Program-made: the position numbers and the translations under genes
NCBI RefSeq assembly: GCF_004403185.1
Contig: NZ_SOHJ01000015.1
Location: forward strand, 1 to 64,000
Source: Cryobacterium suzukii
GTDB taxonomy: Bacteria > Actinomycetota > Actinomycetes > Actinomycetales > Microbacteriaceae
Reading direction: 5' to 3'
Length of the DNA: 64,000 bases
Shown: one piece after another, positions 25,401 to 34,246 of the stretch
How the letters are laid out: every line of letters starts with the position of its first letter
How positions within the stretch are numbered: the stretch's first letter is position 1
The notes under the pieces: model-generated
What the model saw: only the letters and a program-made list of their open reading frames with translations
Databases searched by the model: none
Told to the model about the DNA's origin: nothing

Positions 25401-27209
25401 TGCGTTCAACGCGTTCACCAGGTTGGCGAGAGCATCGTCGCGGTCCTTGCCGAACGCGGCCGAGTTCTCGATCTCCTCCAGCGACACCACGTCGGCGTCG
25501 AGCGCGTTGATGGCCGAGACGATCTTGGCCTGCTGGCGTTCAAAGTTGACGGTGTTCGCGGCGCCGCGGGCGTCGCATCCGCTTCGCACGGTGATCGGGT
25601 TCCCGGCCCGGTCGTTGTAATACGAGCAGCCGGAAAGGGAATCGCCGACGGTGGAGAAGTAGTTCAAAACGTTGAAGCTCGCGAGACGGATGTCCCCACC
25701 CACGTCTTCGGGAGCCAGCGCGCGGGTATTGGCGAACGTGGCCGGCTGAACCGTGGCGGCGTTTGCTGCGGTGAGCGCCTCGGTGGGCTGGAATTTCCAC
25801 GTTGAGTTGCGGTAATCGAAGATCACGGGCGTCGTGAAGGTCACGGCCGCACCGATGCGCAGCGGGTCTGCAACGGTCAGGTATGGAACCGGGATTCCCT
25901 GGTTGATGCTGGAACGGTAGTTCGTGCTCGCACCGTCATCGAGGGTCGCGGCGCGTGCGGCGTTGGCCGCGACGGCCGCCGTGTACTCCGCCGACCCGGG
26001 CCGTGCCGTCACCGTGGGGCCGACGAGCGGCGTCGTTCCGGCGGCGAGGCCGATCTCGGCATACTGGTTGGTCGTGTAGTTATTGGTGACGGTGAAGTCA
26101 CCCTGCGGGGCGAGCAGCATGCCCTCGAGGGTTTCCCGCTGTTGAGTGCTGGTCGGCAGCGAGACCGTAGCCGGTATCACCGCCACGGCGGGGTCGGTGA
26201 GTTGGACGACATCGCCGACGGTGCCGAAGGTCACCTCGGTCATACCGAAGAACTCCACGACGGTGCCCACTACCTGCACGTGGTCGCCGATCTGCACGTC
26301 GGCCCGTGCCGAATTGGAGTACGCGAAGACACCGTGCGAAGCAGTGTGGCTGGCGAGGTTCAGTTGGCCACCGGTACCAGGGGTCTGCAGGTAGAAACCG
26401 TCGAAGCCACCCGTCGGGTACGCGGCCGTGACCACGCCGGAGGTCTTGATGACGGTTCCGGCGAGCGGGCTCGCATCGGTCGTGCCCTGGATCGCGTCGA
26501 TCGCGGTGAGCTCGTCGGGTACCGGGGTCGGGTCGGGGTCAGGCTCCGGTTCCACCGGGGTTCCGGTGTCGCCGGCCGTGTTGGTCGGCGTGGGCGCCTT
26601 CGAGCTGAAGTCGGCGGAGTTGACGTCGGTGTCGACAAACGTCGTGCGATTCACCGACGCGGTAACGGATCCTGCGGCTGCGGCCGTTCCCTCAAACGTG
26701 TTCGAGGTTCCGTAGCCGATCAGGTCCAGGATTTCGGTCTGTCCGGTGAGCGACCCGGTTGCGGGAGCGGTCAGTGCCGTGGGCTGGTTGGCGAAGAAGA
26801 TCGTGCCGGAGCCGGCGGCGAAGGAGGTGCCGAAGGAGGCATCCGGCGTGGGCAGGGCCGCACCGTTGGCCGCGTTCGAGCTGCCTTGCACGAGGTAGTA
26901 GCCGCCGGCAGCGATCGTGCCGGTCAGGGCGACAACCCCGGTCGGGTTCGATGATCCGCTGGCTGAACGGTACTGAATGGAGGTGCCGTCGAGCGACACG
27001 TTGTCGGCAGTCGGGTTGTAGAGCTCGACGAACTTGTTCAGGTACGTCGCGCCCGAGCTTCCCCCGTTCAGGTACACCTCATTGATGACGACTCCGGTGC
27101 CGGCGGTGTTAGCGCTGGCCGGTAGGGCAATGATCGGAGCGGCCGCGAGGCTCACCCCGAGGAGTGTGGCGAAAACCAGCCTGGAGCGGCGGCGAACGGC
27201 GGATGACAT
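22485..27209 (-). CDS. Secreted ExeM/NucH-type endonuclease fused to a 5'-nucleotidase
   Basis: About 1574 residues, a very large secreted enzyme. After a Sec signal peptide (cleavage at PASANT) come a lamin-tail domain (VVINEVYLNGG, KFVELYNP; about 40-200), a Pro/Glu/Asp linker (PVEPEPDPDPTPVPDE), an OB-fold of ExeM type (about 240-420), an endonuclease/exonuclease/phosphatase domain (RLASFNVLNYF, LEEIENSAAF, LTGDFNAYD, SSDHDPVILG; about 495-835), a UshA-like metallophosphatase (INDFHGRID, GDNIGA, GNHEFDQG, GHTHKQY) with the 5'-nucleotidase C-terminal domain (VNPGGMRSDL), and an Ig-like tail. It should degrade extracellular DNA and release phosphate and nucleosides. The start at 27209 is preferred (AGGAG four bases before); ATG at 27221 is also possible. 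Confidence 0.88.
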   Translation of the reverse strand: MSSAVRRRSRLVFATLLGVSLAAAPIIALPASANTAGTGVVINEVYLNGGSSGATYLNKFVELYNPTADNVSLDGTSIQYRSASGSSNPTGVVALTGTIAAGGYYLVQGSSNAANGAALPTPDASFGTSFAAGSGTIFFANQPTALTAPATGSLTGQTEILDLIGYGTSNTFEGTAAAAGSVTASVNRTTFVDTDVNSADFSSKAPTPTNTAGDTGTPVEPEPDPDPTPVPDELTAIDAIQGTTDASPLAGTVIKTSGVVTAAYPTGGFDGFYLQTPGTGGQLNLASHTASHGVFAYSNSARADVQIGDHVQVVGTVVEFFGMTEVTFGTVGDVVQLTDPAVAVIPATVSLPTSTQQRETLEGMLLAPQGDFTVTNNYTTNQYAEIGLAAGTTPLVGPTVTARPGSAEYTAAVAANAARAATLDDGASTNYRSSINQGIPVPYLTVADPLRIGAAVTFTTPVIFDYRNSTWKFQPTEALTAANAATVQPATFANTRALAPEDVGGDIRLASFNVLNYFSTVGDSLSGCSYYNDRAGNPITVRSGCDARGAANTVNFERQQAKIVSAINALDADVVSLEEIENSAAFGKDRDDALANLVNALNAAAGSTVWAFAASPTELPANEDVIRTAFIYKAGTVETVGGSKILTGSAAFSNARQPLAQAFQLAGDTDSSFLAIVNHFKSKGSGTGVDADMNDGQGASNASRVNQATALVDFANGLKTSTGIDRVFLTGDFNAYDLEDPIKVITDAGYISQGAKTGEYSYAFGGTVGSLDHVFASPEADATVNAVDVWNINSVESVALEYSRYNNNVTDFYVADAFRSSDHDPVILGLNLAAPTAIELNLLNINDFHGRIDANTVKFAGTIEQLRAEYGDANSLFLSDGDNIGASLFASASQSDRPTIDVLNALDLAASGVGNHEFDQGFGDLTGRVVDAADFDYLGANVYNVGTETPAMQEYALLDVAGITVGVIGAVTEETPALVSPNGIATLSFGDPVAAVNRVASQLIDGDPSNGEADVLIAEYHEGAGAGIPDGATLEQELAAGGIFASIVNDTSASVAAIFTGHTHKQYAWDAQVPGAADGVTRPVLQTGNYGENIGQVVLSYDIASGDTTTVTNRNVARSTAPDADLVATYPRAAKVQAITNAALAEAAIQGNVPVGSVTADITRACVGGVAPCAENRMAPSSMGTLVANSLRESLADPTIGGAEIGIVNPGGMRSDLSLAPDGVVTYAEANAVLPFLNNLWTTSLTGAQFKTVLEQQWQTNADGTIPSRPFLQLGLSDNVNYTFDAARAAGDRVTGIWIDGAEIDSAQSYRIGSFNFLLTGGDNFREFKNGTDTRDSGLVDRDAWISYIQANSPLSPSFKANQASITGAPTAAVNPGDTLTLTVGSLNLTSLGAPKNTQLALKWSGTDVGTASVDSTGTATVTVTVPADAVENSVLEMTAASSGTIVRVAVAVAVTAEPGEAPTASSAKELTKKLKNAIDTDQNSYRAGNRVVVEVGMKHAGEYVSVWAYSKKKADDLGGWLLVNAEGTVSFTLADDLKHGRYRVSVQNTTGAVIGWTDVKINHARKPLTNGLR

Positions 27210-27398
27210 GGATCTCCTCATTCATAGGTCGTGTCATTGCACCCGGGGTCGTGCTATCGAAAGATCTCCCGGCCCACGGTTTGGCGGGTGCAATTGATCG
27301 CAGCCTAGCGACGGCCCATGTCCGGGGGGTAAACACCGCGTATTTTGCTCGTATGAGCACTCTTAAATACGCGATTCGGCCGATCCGAGCGAAATTCG

Positions 27399-27908
27399 CT
27401 AGTTCAGCCTCTTCACCATGCGGGTGTTTCCGAGGGTGTTCGGCTTCACCCGAGCCAGGTCGAGAAACTCGGCCACACCCTCGTCGGGCGAGCGCACGAG
27501 CTCGGCGTAGACGGCCGGATCGACGGTTTCGGTGCCCATGTCGCTGAACCCGTTGCGAGCGAAGAAGCCGACCTCGAAGGTGAGGCAGAACAGTCGGCTG
27601 AGGCCGAGGTCTTGGGCATCCGCTTCGAGGCGTTGCATCATCGTGTAGCCGACACCGCGGCCGAGCCACTGGGCGTCGACGGCAAGGGTGCGCACCTCGC
27701 CGAGGTCCTCCCACATGACGTGGACGGCGCCGCAGCCGATCAGCTTCCCGAAGGAGTCAACGGCCACCCGAAATTCCTGAACCGCCTCGTAGAACACGAC
27801 GCGGTCCTTGCCGAGCAGAATGCGCTGCTGCACGAGCGGTTCGACGAGCGCCTCGATGCCGGGCACGTCACTCGTACGAGCGCGGCGTACCGTGTATCCC
27901 GTTTCCAA
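27399..27908 (-). CDS. Amino-acid N-acetyltransferase, GNAT family (short ArgA type)
   Basis: About 169 residues with a GNAT fold: VRRARTSDVPGIEALVEPLV at the start, EVRTLAVDAQWLGRGVGYTM (the acetyl-CoA binding QxxGxG-like site) in the middle, and LFCLTFEVGFFARNGFSDMG, the strand pattern of the short actinobacterial N-acetylglutamate synthases. It would catalyse the first step of arginine synthesis; this is family knowledge. Start: GGAGGA directly abuts the GTG at 27914 but lies six bases before the TTG at 27908, so TTG is the better start. The arginine cluster is not nearby. Confidence 0.8.
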   Translation of the reverse strand: METGYTVRRARTSDVPGIEALVEPLVQQRILLGKDRVVFYEAVQEFRVAVDSFGKLIGCGAVHVMWEDLGEVRTLAVDAQWLGRGVGYTMMQRLEADAQDLGLSRLFCLTFEVGFFARNGFSDMGTETVDPAVYAELVRSPDEGVAEFLDLARVKPNTLGNTRMVKRLN

Positions 27909-28071
27909 ATTCACTCCTCCAGTCTATTGATCCCCTTCCACAGACTCTCCCCGCGCATAATTCCTGCAATTCGCGTTCGCTGCGACCGGCAACTCTTGGA
28001 ATGACGCGGAACTTCACCCGATGCTTCAGAATTTGCCGGAGTTGTGCACACGCAGGGCCGCCCCGGGCACA

Positions 28072-28103
28072 GAAAAGGCCCGGCAGATGAATCTGCCGGG
28101 CCT
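28072..28103 (-). terminator. Rho-independent terminator of clpC
   Basis: AGGCCCGGCAGAT and ATCTGCCGGGCCT (28076-28088 and 28091-28103) form a perfect stem, followed on the minus strand by TTTTCTG. It lies 15 bp after the clpC stop. Confidence 0.9.
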
Positions 28104-28118
28104 ATTTCTACGAAACCT

Positions 28119-30644
28119 CTAGTCGCTGGTGATGGCCAGGTCGGGGGTAGCCGGACCGGTGCCGATCGCTGCGGACGTGTTCACTCCCACGCCGACCGGG
28201 TCAACCCTGGTCGTCGTGGTGAAGATGTACTCGCCGTCGACGTAGTCCACGTGCACGTGGTCACCGGCATTGAGTTCGCCCTGCAGGATCTTCTCCGACA
28301 GACGGTCCTCCACCTCGCGCTGGATCGCGCGACGCAGCGGCCGAGCACCGAGCGTCGGGTCGAAACCGACCTCGATCAAGTGTTCCTTCGCCGGAACGGT
28401 GACCTCGACGGTCATGTCACGGTCGAGCAAACGCACGCCGAGACGCTTGATGAACAGATCGACGATCTGCAGCAACTCGGGCTTGGTCAGCTGCGGGAAC
28501 ACGATGATCTCGTCCACGCGGTTAAGGAACTCGGGCTTGAAGTGCTTCTTCAGCTCGTCCTTCACCTTGCCGGCCATGCGCTCATACCCGGTGGTGCTGT
28601 CGCCTTCCAGCTGGAAGCCGACCGGTCCGCCCGAAATGTCCTTGGTGCCGAGGTTGGTGGTCATGATGATGACGGTGTTCTTGAAGTCGACCACGCGACC
28701 CTGGCCATCCGTCAACCGGCCCTCTTCCAGAATCTGGAGCAGGGAGTTGAAGATGTCGGGGTGAGCCTTCTCGATCTCGTCGAACAGCACCACGGAGAAC
28801 GGCTTACGACGCACCTTTTCGGTGAGCTGGCCGCCCTCTTCAAAGCCGACGAACCCGGGAGGCGCACCGAACAGGCGCGACACGGTGTGCTTCTCGCCGT
28901 ACTCACTCATGTCGAGCGAGATCATGGCGGCCTCGTCGTCGAACAGGAACTCGGCGAGCGCCTTGGCCAGCTCGGTCTTGCCAACGCCGGTGGGGCCGGC
29001 GAAGACGAACGAACCGGAGGGACGTTTCGGGTCCTTCAGGCCGGCACGGGTACGACGGATGGTCTTGGCGAGCGCCGAGATGGCCTCTTCCTGACCGATG
29101 ACGCGCTGGTGCAGTGCCTTCTCCATGAAGACGAGCCGCGAGGACTCTTCCTCGGTGAGTTTGAACACCGGAATGCCGGTGGCCTGGGCCAGAACTTCGG
29201 CGATCAGGCCTTCGTCGACGACCGCGGTGGTCTTGACGTCGCCGGACTTCCACTTCTTTTCGAGGCGCAGACGCTCGCCGAGGAGGTTCTTCTCCTCGTC
29301 GCGCAGGCCGGCGGCCTTCTCGAAGTCCTGCTCTTCAATGGCGAGTTCCTTGGCGGCGCGCACCACGGCGATCTTCTCGTCGAATTCGCGCAGCTCGGGC
29401 GGGCTCGACAGGATCGAGAGGCGCAGGCGGGCGCCGGCCTCGTCGATCAGGTCGATGGCCTTGTCGGGCAGGAACCGGTCGGAAACGTAGCGGTCGGCGA
29501 GGTTCGCCGCGGCCACGAGGGCACCGTCGGTGATGGACACCTTGTGGTGTGCCTCGTAGCGGTCGCGCAGTCCCTTGAGGATGTTGATGGTGTGCGGCAG
29601 CGACGGCTCGTCGACCTGAATCGACTGGAAGCGGCGCTCGAGGGCGGCATCCTTCTCGAAGTGCTTGCGGTACTCGTCGAGGGTGGTCGCGCCGATGGTC
29701 TGCAGCTCACCGCGGGCGAGGAGCGGCTTGAGGATCGACGCAGCATCGATGGCGCCCTCGGCGGCCCCCGCACCCACCAGGGTGTGGATCTCGTCGATGA
29801 AGACGATGATGTCGCCGCGGGTGCGAATCTCCTTGGTGACCTTTTTCAGACGCTCTTCGAAGTCACCGCGGTAGCGGCTGCCGGCGATGAGCGAGCCGAG
29901 GTCGAGCGAATAGAGCTGCTTGTCCTTAAGCGTCTCGGGCACATCGCCCTTGACGATGGCCTGGGCGAGGCCCTCGACGACGGCGGTCTTACCAACGCCG
30001 GGCTCACCGATCAGCACGGGGTTGTTCTTGGTGCGACGCGAGAGGATCTGCATGACCCGCTCGATTTCTTTCTCGCGCCCGATGACCGGGTCGAGTTTGT
30101 TGTCGCGGGCCATCTGGGTGAGGTTGCGACCGAACTGGTCGAGCACCTGGCTGCCGGCTGTGTTGGCCGCCTGCTCGTTGGCGCCGACCGCCACCTGCTC
30201 CTTGCCCTGGTAACCGGAGAGGAGCTGGATGACCTGCTGGCGTACGCGGTTGAGGTCGGCGCCGAGCTTCACGAGAACCTGGGCGGCAACGCCCTCACCC
30301 TCGCGAATGAGGCCGAGCAGAATGTGCTCGGTACCGATGTAGTTGTGGCCGAGCTGCAGCGCTTCGCGCAGGCTCAGCTCGAGAACCTTCTTCGCCCGCG
30401 GCGTGAAGGGGATGTGGCCGGTGGGCTGCTGCTGCCCCTGACCGATGATGTCCTGAACCTGCTCGCGCACGGCGTCCAGCGAGATACCGAGGCTCTCGAG
30501 AGCCTTGGCGGCGACGCCTTCACCCTCGTGAATCAGCCCGAGCAGAATGTGCTCGGTACCGATGTAGTTGTGGTTAAGCATCTTGGCCTCTTCTTGGGCC
30601 AAAACGACGACGCGACGAGCTCGGTCGGTAAATCTTTCAAACAT
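28119..30644 (-). CDS. clpC: ATP-dependent Clp protease ATP-binding subunit ClpC
   Basis: 841 residues, the family length. Two Clp N repeats ([20 protein letters not shown] and [13 protein letters not shown] at both 27-38 and 101-112), first AAA+ domain with Walker A GEPGVGKT (213-220), a UVR-containing middle region ([20 protein letters not shown]), second AAA+ domain with GPTGVGKT, and the C-terminal D2 domain with [15 protein letters not shown]. ClpC unfolds proteins for ClpP in the cytoplasm and is essential in many actinobacteria. AAGGGAG lies seven bases before the ATG. No sure ClgR or CtsR box was seen upstream. Confidence 0.98.
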   Translation of the reverse strand: MFERFTDRARRVVVLAQEEAKMLNHNYIGTEHILLGLIHEGEGVAAKALESLGISLDAVREQVQDIIGQGQQQPTGHIPFTPRAKKVLELSLREALQLGHNYIGTEHILLGLIREGEGVAAQVLVKLGADLNRVRQQVIQLLSGYQGKEQVAVGANEQAANTAGSQVLDQFGRNLTQMARDNKLDPVIGREKEIERVMQILSRRTKNNPVLIGEPGVGKTAVVEGLAQAIVKGDVPETLKDKQLYSLDLGSLIAGSRYRGDFEERLKKVTKEIRTRGDIIVFIDEIHTLVGAGAAEGAIDAASILKPLLARGELQTIGATTLDEYRKHFEKDAALERRFQSIQVDEPSLPHTINILKGLRDRYEAHHKVSITDGALVAAANLADRYVSDRFLPDKAIDLIDEAGARLRLSILSSPPELREFDEKIAVVRAAKELAIEEQDFEKAAGLRDEEKNLLGERLRLEKKWKSGDVKTTAVVDEGLIAEVLAQATGIPVFKLTEEESSRLVFMEKALHQRVIGQEEAISALAKTIRRTRAGLKDPKRPSGSFVFAGPTGVGKTELAKALAEFLFDDEAAMISLDMSEYGEKHTVSRLFGAPPGFVGFEEGGQLTEKVRRKPFSVVLFDEIEKAHPDIFNSLLQILEEGRLTDGQGRVVDFKNTVIIMTTNLGTKDISGGPVGFQLEGDSTTGYERMAGKVKDELKKHFKPEFLNRVDEIIVFPQLTKPELLQIVDLFIKRLGVRLLDRDMTVEVTVPAKEHLIEVGFDPTLGARPLRRAIQREVEDRLSEKILQGELNAGDHVHVDYVDGEYIFTTTTRVDPVGVGVNTSAAIGTGPATPDLAITSD

Positions 30645-30731
30645 GTGATCGCTCCCTTGGCGCCAGGGCAGTTGGTGCCGTTACATCGAGAGTAGCCAGC
30701 CTGCGCCGCTTCCGGGCGTTTGTTCGCCGTA

Positions 30732-30768
30732 GGCGTGAAGGATGCTGCGGAGCAGCATCCTTCACGCC
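30732..30768. terminator. Perfect 17-bp hairpin between cls and clpC
   Basis: GGCGTGAAGGATGCTGC (30732-30748), loop GGA, then the exact complement (30752-30768). T-rich DNA (GTTGTTTTTA) follows on the plus strand only. It lies downstream of cls on the minus strand, where a terminator is expected, but the U-tract is on the other side, so direction is uncertain. Confidence 0.6.
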
Positions 30769-30836
30769 GTTGTTTTTATATGAACAGCGTGACGGATGCC
30801 CCGCTCCGGACCCGCACGCAGCATCCGCTTACCGCT

Positions 30837-32300
30837 CTACTGCACCGCAGACGTGAGCCGGGCCAGGTTGTCGAGGATCGTGGAGCGCAGCGGCTGCTTG
30901 CGCCATTCTTCAAGGGTCAGCTCGCGGCTGTTCAAGCGGTTCTCGTCCTCCATGACGCGCAGGTTGCGCACGAAGGAGCGCCCGCGAACCATGAGTGACA
31001 CCTCCATGTTGAGGCTGAACGAGCGCTGGTCCATGTTGCTCGACCCGACGACGGCGACTTCATCGTCGATCGTGAAGTGCTTAGCATGCAAAATGTAGGG
31101 CGCCTTGTACATGTAGATGTGCACTCCGGCGGTCAGCAGCTCTTCGTAGTACGAACGCTGGGCGTGATAGACGACGGCTTGGTCACCGATCTCTGACACG
31201 AAAAGCTCCACGTGGAGGCCTCGCTGCACGGCCGTCGTAATGGCGTACATGATCGACTCGTCCGGCACAAAGTACGGGCTCGTAATGACGATTCGGTCCT
31301 GCGCGTAATAGAGCAAGGCGAGAAACAACCGCAGATTGTTCTCGCCCTTGAACCCGGGGCCACTCGGCACCACCTGGCAGTCGAGGGCATCGGCCACCGG
31401 CCGTGGATGCACCGGCTCAATGTCACGCGTGAGCAGCTCGTTGGTTTCGCTGTACCAGTCGGTGATGAAAATCGCGCCCAGCCCGGACACGATCGGGCCT
31501 TCCAGCCGGGTCATAAAGTCTTTCCACTTCAAACCCCGCCGAATGTTGCGCCGCATGTTGTAGGTGCGGTCGATGATGTTCTGCGATCCCATGAAGCCGA
31601 CCAGGCCGTCGATGATCAGCAGCTTGCGGTGGTTGCGCAGGTCTGGTCGTTGCCATTTGCCCTTGAACGGCTGCACCGGAAGCATGAGTTGCCACGGAAT
31701 GCCGGCATCCGTCAGCCGTTTCTTGGTCTGGTGAAAGCCGGGCTTGCGCATCGTCTGAATGTGATCCATCAGCACGCGCACGTTCACTCCACGCCGGTGT
31801 GCACGCTCCAGAGCGTCGAAAAACGGCGCGGTGGTGGGGTCGAGAGAGAGAATGTAGAACTCGACGTGCACGTACTTCTTGGCCAGGTCGATGTCGGCGA
31901 TCATGGTGTCAAAGGCACCCTGATAGTCGTTGATCAGGCTTGCGGTGTTGTAACCGACGAGGGGCATCGCCCCCAGGTTGCGGTTGAGTTCAACGACCGA
32001 TTCGAGCCAGCTCGGCCACGGATGGTCGCGCCGCACCAGGTCCATTCCCTCGGTGCTCTCGAGAATGAACTTGTTAATTTCATCCTGCATTAATCGGCGT
32101 TTTTTCGGAAGGGTGCGGTAGCCGATCAACAAGAAAAGCACCACGCCGAGGTACGGAATGAAAAAGATGGTCAGCAGCCAGGCCATACCCGACATCGGAC
32201 GGCGGTTGCGCGGGACCACGATGATGGCCACGACACGAACGGAAAAGTCAACGATCAAGGCCAGCAGAACGGTGATGGTCAGGCCGTCGATGCCGAACAT
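30837..32300 (-). CDS. cls: Cardiolipin synthase (phospholipase D superfamily)
   Basis: 487 residues. Two N-terminal transmembrane helices (about 7-30 and 38-60) are followed by two PLD catalytic modules with HxKxxxxD motifs: HRKLLIIDGLVGFMGSQN and HAKHFTIDDEVAVVGSSN. Such enzymes join two phosphatidylglycerols, or PG and another donor, into cardiolipin at the membrane. It follows two very small membrane-protein genes and lysS on the same strand, with only six bases separating it from the 59-residue frame, suggesting one transcript. Confidence 0.93.
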   Translation of the reverse strand: MFGIDGLTITVLLALIVDFSVRVVAIIVVPRNRRPMSGMAWLLTIFFIPYLGVVLFLLIGYRTLPKKRRLMQDEINKFILESTEGMDLVRRDHPWPSWLESVVELNRNLGAMPLVGYNTASLINDYQGAFDTMIADIDLAKKYVHVEFYILSLDPTTAPFFDALERAHRRGVNVRVLMDHIQTMRKPGFHQTKKRLTDAGIPWQLMLPVQPFKGKWQRPDLRNHRKLLIIDGLVGFMGSQNIIDRTYNMRRNIRRGLKWKDFMTRLEGPIVSGLGAIFITDWYSETNELLTRDIEPVHPRPVADALDCQVVPSGPGFKGENNLRLFLALLYYAQDRIVITSPYFVPDESIMYAITTAVQRGLHVELFVSEIGDQAVVYHAQRSYYEELLTAGVHIYMYKAPYILHAKHFTIDDEVAVVGSSNMDQRSFSLNMEVSLMVRGRSFVRNLRVMEDENRLNSRELTLEEWRKQPLRSTILDNLARLTSAVQ

Positions 32301-32306
32301 CGGTAC

Positions 32307-32486
32307 TTAGGTGACCGGTTTGTCGAGACCGAGTCTGGCGCGTTCTTCGGCTTCGATCTGGGCGTACACCTTACGTTCGGTGCGATCGGCGCGCAGGATT
32401 GAGCGCAGCATCAACCAGAACATCAGGCCGAGCGCAATGGTGGGCACGACCGAAAAAAGCGCGTTACCCCAAAAGTTCTCAATCAC
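32307..32486 (-). CDS. Small membrane protein upstream of cls
   Basis: A 59-residue frame from GTG at 32486: MIENFWGNALFSVVPTIALG, then LMFWLMLRSILRADRTERKV and an acidic/basic helical tail (QIEAEERARLGLDKPVT). One transmembrane helix (about 10-30) with a cytoplasmic charged helix. Its stop is six bases before the cls start, so the two are probably co-translated. No known function; the position between lysS and cls suggests a membrane-related partner. Coding nature is supported by the clear membrane-protein pattern. Confidence 0.7.
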   Translation of the reverse strand: MIENFWGNALFSVVPTIALGLMFWLMLRSILRADRTERKVYAQIEAEERARLGLDKPVT

Positions 32487-32520
32487 GGCCTCAGCTTACG
32501 CGCAAAGACTGGGAGAGCAG

Positions 32521-32667
32521 CTACTTGCTGAGCAGTCCAATGATGCCGGTTCCGAGAAAATAGACCCCGACGCCACCCACGATCACCCAGATCGCGATGC
32601 GGTTCATCGACGGCGGTTTGCGCCCCCCGTCATCGGACTTGAGCTCATCGTCGGGCAGATACGTCAT
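32521..32667 (-). CDS. Very small membrane protein next to lysS
   Basis: A 48-residue frame: MTYLPDDELKSDDGGRKPPS, then MNRIAIWVIVGGVGVYFLGT and GIIGLLSK. The acidic soluble start and a single transmembrane helix (about 24-45) are typical of short conserved actinobacterial membrane proteins. It begins six bases after the lysS stop and lies about 35 bp before the 59-residue gene, in one run with cls. Function unknown. Confidence 0.65.
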   Translation of the reverse strand: MTYLPDDELKSDDGGRKPPSMNRIAIWVIVGGVGVYFLGTGIIGLLSK

Positions 32668-32673
32668 CGCAAC

Positions 32674-34197
32674 CTACTTCACCAGTGGAAAGAGAATCGT
32701 CTCACGAATACCGAGACCCGTCAGCGCCATAAGCATGCGGTCAATGCCCATACCCATACCGCCGGTGGGCGGCATGCCGTACTCAAGCGCGCGCAGAAAT
32801 TCTTCGTCGAGGCGCATGGCCTCCGGGTCTCCCCCGGCGGCCAGGCTCGCCTGTTCGATGAAGCGTTCGCGCTGCACGACCGGGTCAACGAGCTCGGAGT
32901 AGCCGGTGGCTAGTTCAAAGCCGCGCACGTAGAGGTCCCACTTTTCAACCACGCCGGCCACAGAGCGGTGGCCGCGCACGAGCGGGCTCGTGTCGATGGG
33001 AAAGTCCATCACGAAGGTCGGGCGCACCAGATCGCCCTTGACGAAATGCTCCCACAGCTCTTCGACGTATTTGCCGTGAATGGGATGGTCGATCTCGATG
33101 CCCTCACGCTCGGCGAGCGCGACGAGGTCCGCGAGGGGCGTCGCGGGGGTGATCGTGATGCCGGCGGCGGTCGACAGGCTGTCGTACATGCCGATGCGAT
33201 CCCAGTCGCCGCCGAGGTCGAACAGGGTGCCGTCGGCCCAGGTCACCACGTGTGATCCGGCAATCGCGAAGGCGGCATCCTGAATCAGCTTCTGGGTGAG
33301 ATCGGCGATGGAGTTGTAATCGCCGTACGCCTCATAGGCTTCGAGCATCGCGAACTCGGGCGAGTGAGTGGAGTCGGCGCCCTCGTTGCGAAAGTTGCGG
33401 TTGATCTCAAAGACGCGGTCGATGCCGCCGACGACCGCCCGCTTCAAGAACAGTTCGGGGGCGATCCGCAAAAAGAGTTCGGTGTCGAAGGCGTTGCTGT
33501 GGGTCTGGAATGGCCGAGCGGATGCCCCACCATGCATTGTTTGCAGCATCGGGGTCTCGATTTCGATGAAGTCAAGGTTGGTGAACGTCTTGCGCAGGCT
33601 CGCCACCGCCTTGGATCGGGACAGCACGTTGGTGCGGGCCTGTTCCCGGCTGATCAGGTCGAGGTAGCGGCTGCGCACCCGGGTCTCTTCGCTCAGTTCC
33701 GAGTGCAGGTTGGGTAGCGGCAGCAGGGCTTTCGCGGCGACCTTCCAGTCGGCGACCATAATCGACAGCTCACCGCGGCGGCTGGAGATGACCTCGCCGG
33801 CCACGAACAGGTGGTCACCGAGGTCGACGAGGTCTTTCCAGGCGGCGAGGGATTCCTCGCCGACGGCAGCGAGGGAGACCATGGCCTGGATGCGGGTGCC
33901 ATCGCCGCTCTGCAGGCTCGCGAAGCAGAGTTTGCCGGTGTTGCGCAGGTGCACGATGCGGCCGGCCAGTCCCACGGTAACGCCGCTGGTGGCATCCGCT
34001 TCGAGCGCGCCGAATTCGGCGCGCACGGCCGGAATGGTGTGGGTGACCGGAACCGACACCGGGTACGCACCGCCGGCCGGGCTCGCAGCGGCCGCGTTCA
34101 GGCGGTCCCGTTTGCCGAGGCGCACGGCCTTCTGCTCGTTCATCTCCGCGTCGGAGAAGCCTTCGTCGTTCGAGGCTGGCGTGGGGTTCTGGCTCAT
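32674..34197 (-). CDS. lysS: Lysyl-tRNA synthetase (class II)
   Basis: 507 residues. An N-terminal OB-fold anticodon-binding domain (VGLAGRIVHLRNTGKLCFAS, LQSGDGTRIQAM) precedes the class II catalytic core: motif 1 around FIEIETPMLQ, motif 2 NFRNEGADSTHSPEF and motif 3 GMGMGIDRMLMAL near the end. GGASARPFQTHSN is the lysine-specific segment. It charges tRNA-Lys in the cytoplasm. ATG at 34197; the first 40 residues are a low-complexity extension (DEGFSDAEMNEQKAVRLGKR). Likely co-transcribed with the small membrane-protein genes and cls downstream. Confidence 0.97.
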   Translation of the reverse strand: MSQNPTPASNDEGFSDAEMNEQKAVRLGKRDRLNAAAASPAGGAYPVSVPVTHTIPAVRAEFGALEADATSGVTVGLAGRIVHLRNTGKLCFASLQSGDGTRIQAMVSLAAVGEESLAAWKDLVDLGDHLFVAGEVISSRRGELSIMVADWKVAAKALLPLPNLHSELSEETRVRSRYLDLISREQARTNVLSRSKAVASLRKTFTNLDFIEIETPMLQTMHGGASARPFQTHSNAFDTELFLRIAPELFLKRAVVGGIDRVFEINRNFRNEGADSTHSPEFAMLEAYEAYGDYNSIADLTQKLIQDAAFAIAGSHVVTWADGTLFDLGGDWDRIGMYDSLSTAAGITITPATPLADLVALAEREGIEIDHPIHGKYVEELWEHFVKGDLVRPTFVMDFPIDTSPLVRGHRSVAGVVEKWDLYVRGFELATGYSELVDPVVQRERFIEQASLAAGGDPEAMRLDEEFLRALEYGMPPTGGMGMGIDRMLMALTGLGIRETILFPLVK

Positions 34198-34246
34198 GCG
34201 GTTCTCCGTTGGTGCTGTCGTTTCACAAAAAAGCGGATGCTGCGAC

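Noticed and set aside
22740..27200. Several plus-strand open frames opposite the nuclease/nucleotidase gene (for example 26142-26954)
   Set aside because: Antisense to one continuous, well-conserved coding frame; repetitive Arg/Gly/Val content.
28044..30695. An 883-codon open frame on the plus strand opposite clpC
   Set aside because: It lies antisense to a textbook clpC gene and results from codon bias in GC-rich DNA. The translation has no domain, and long acidic and Leu/Val strings typical of antisense artefacts.
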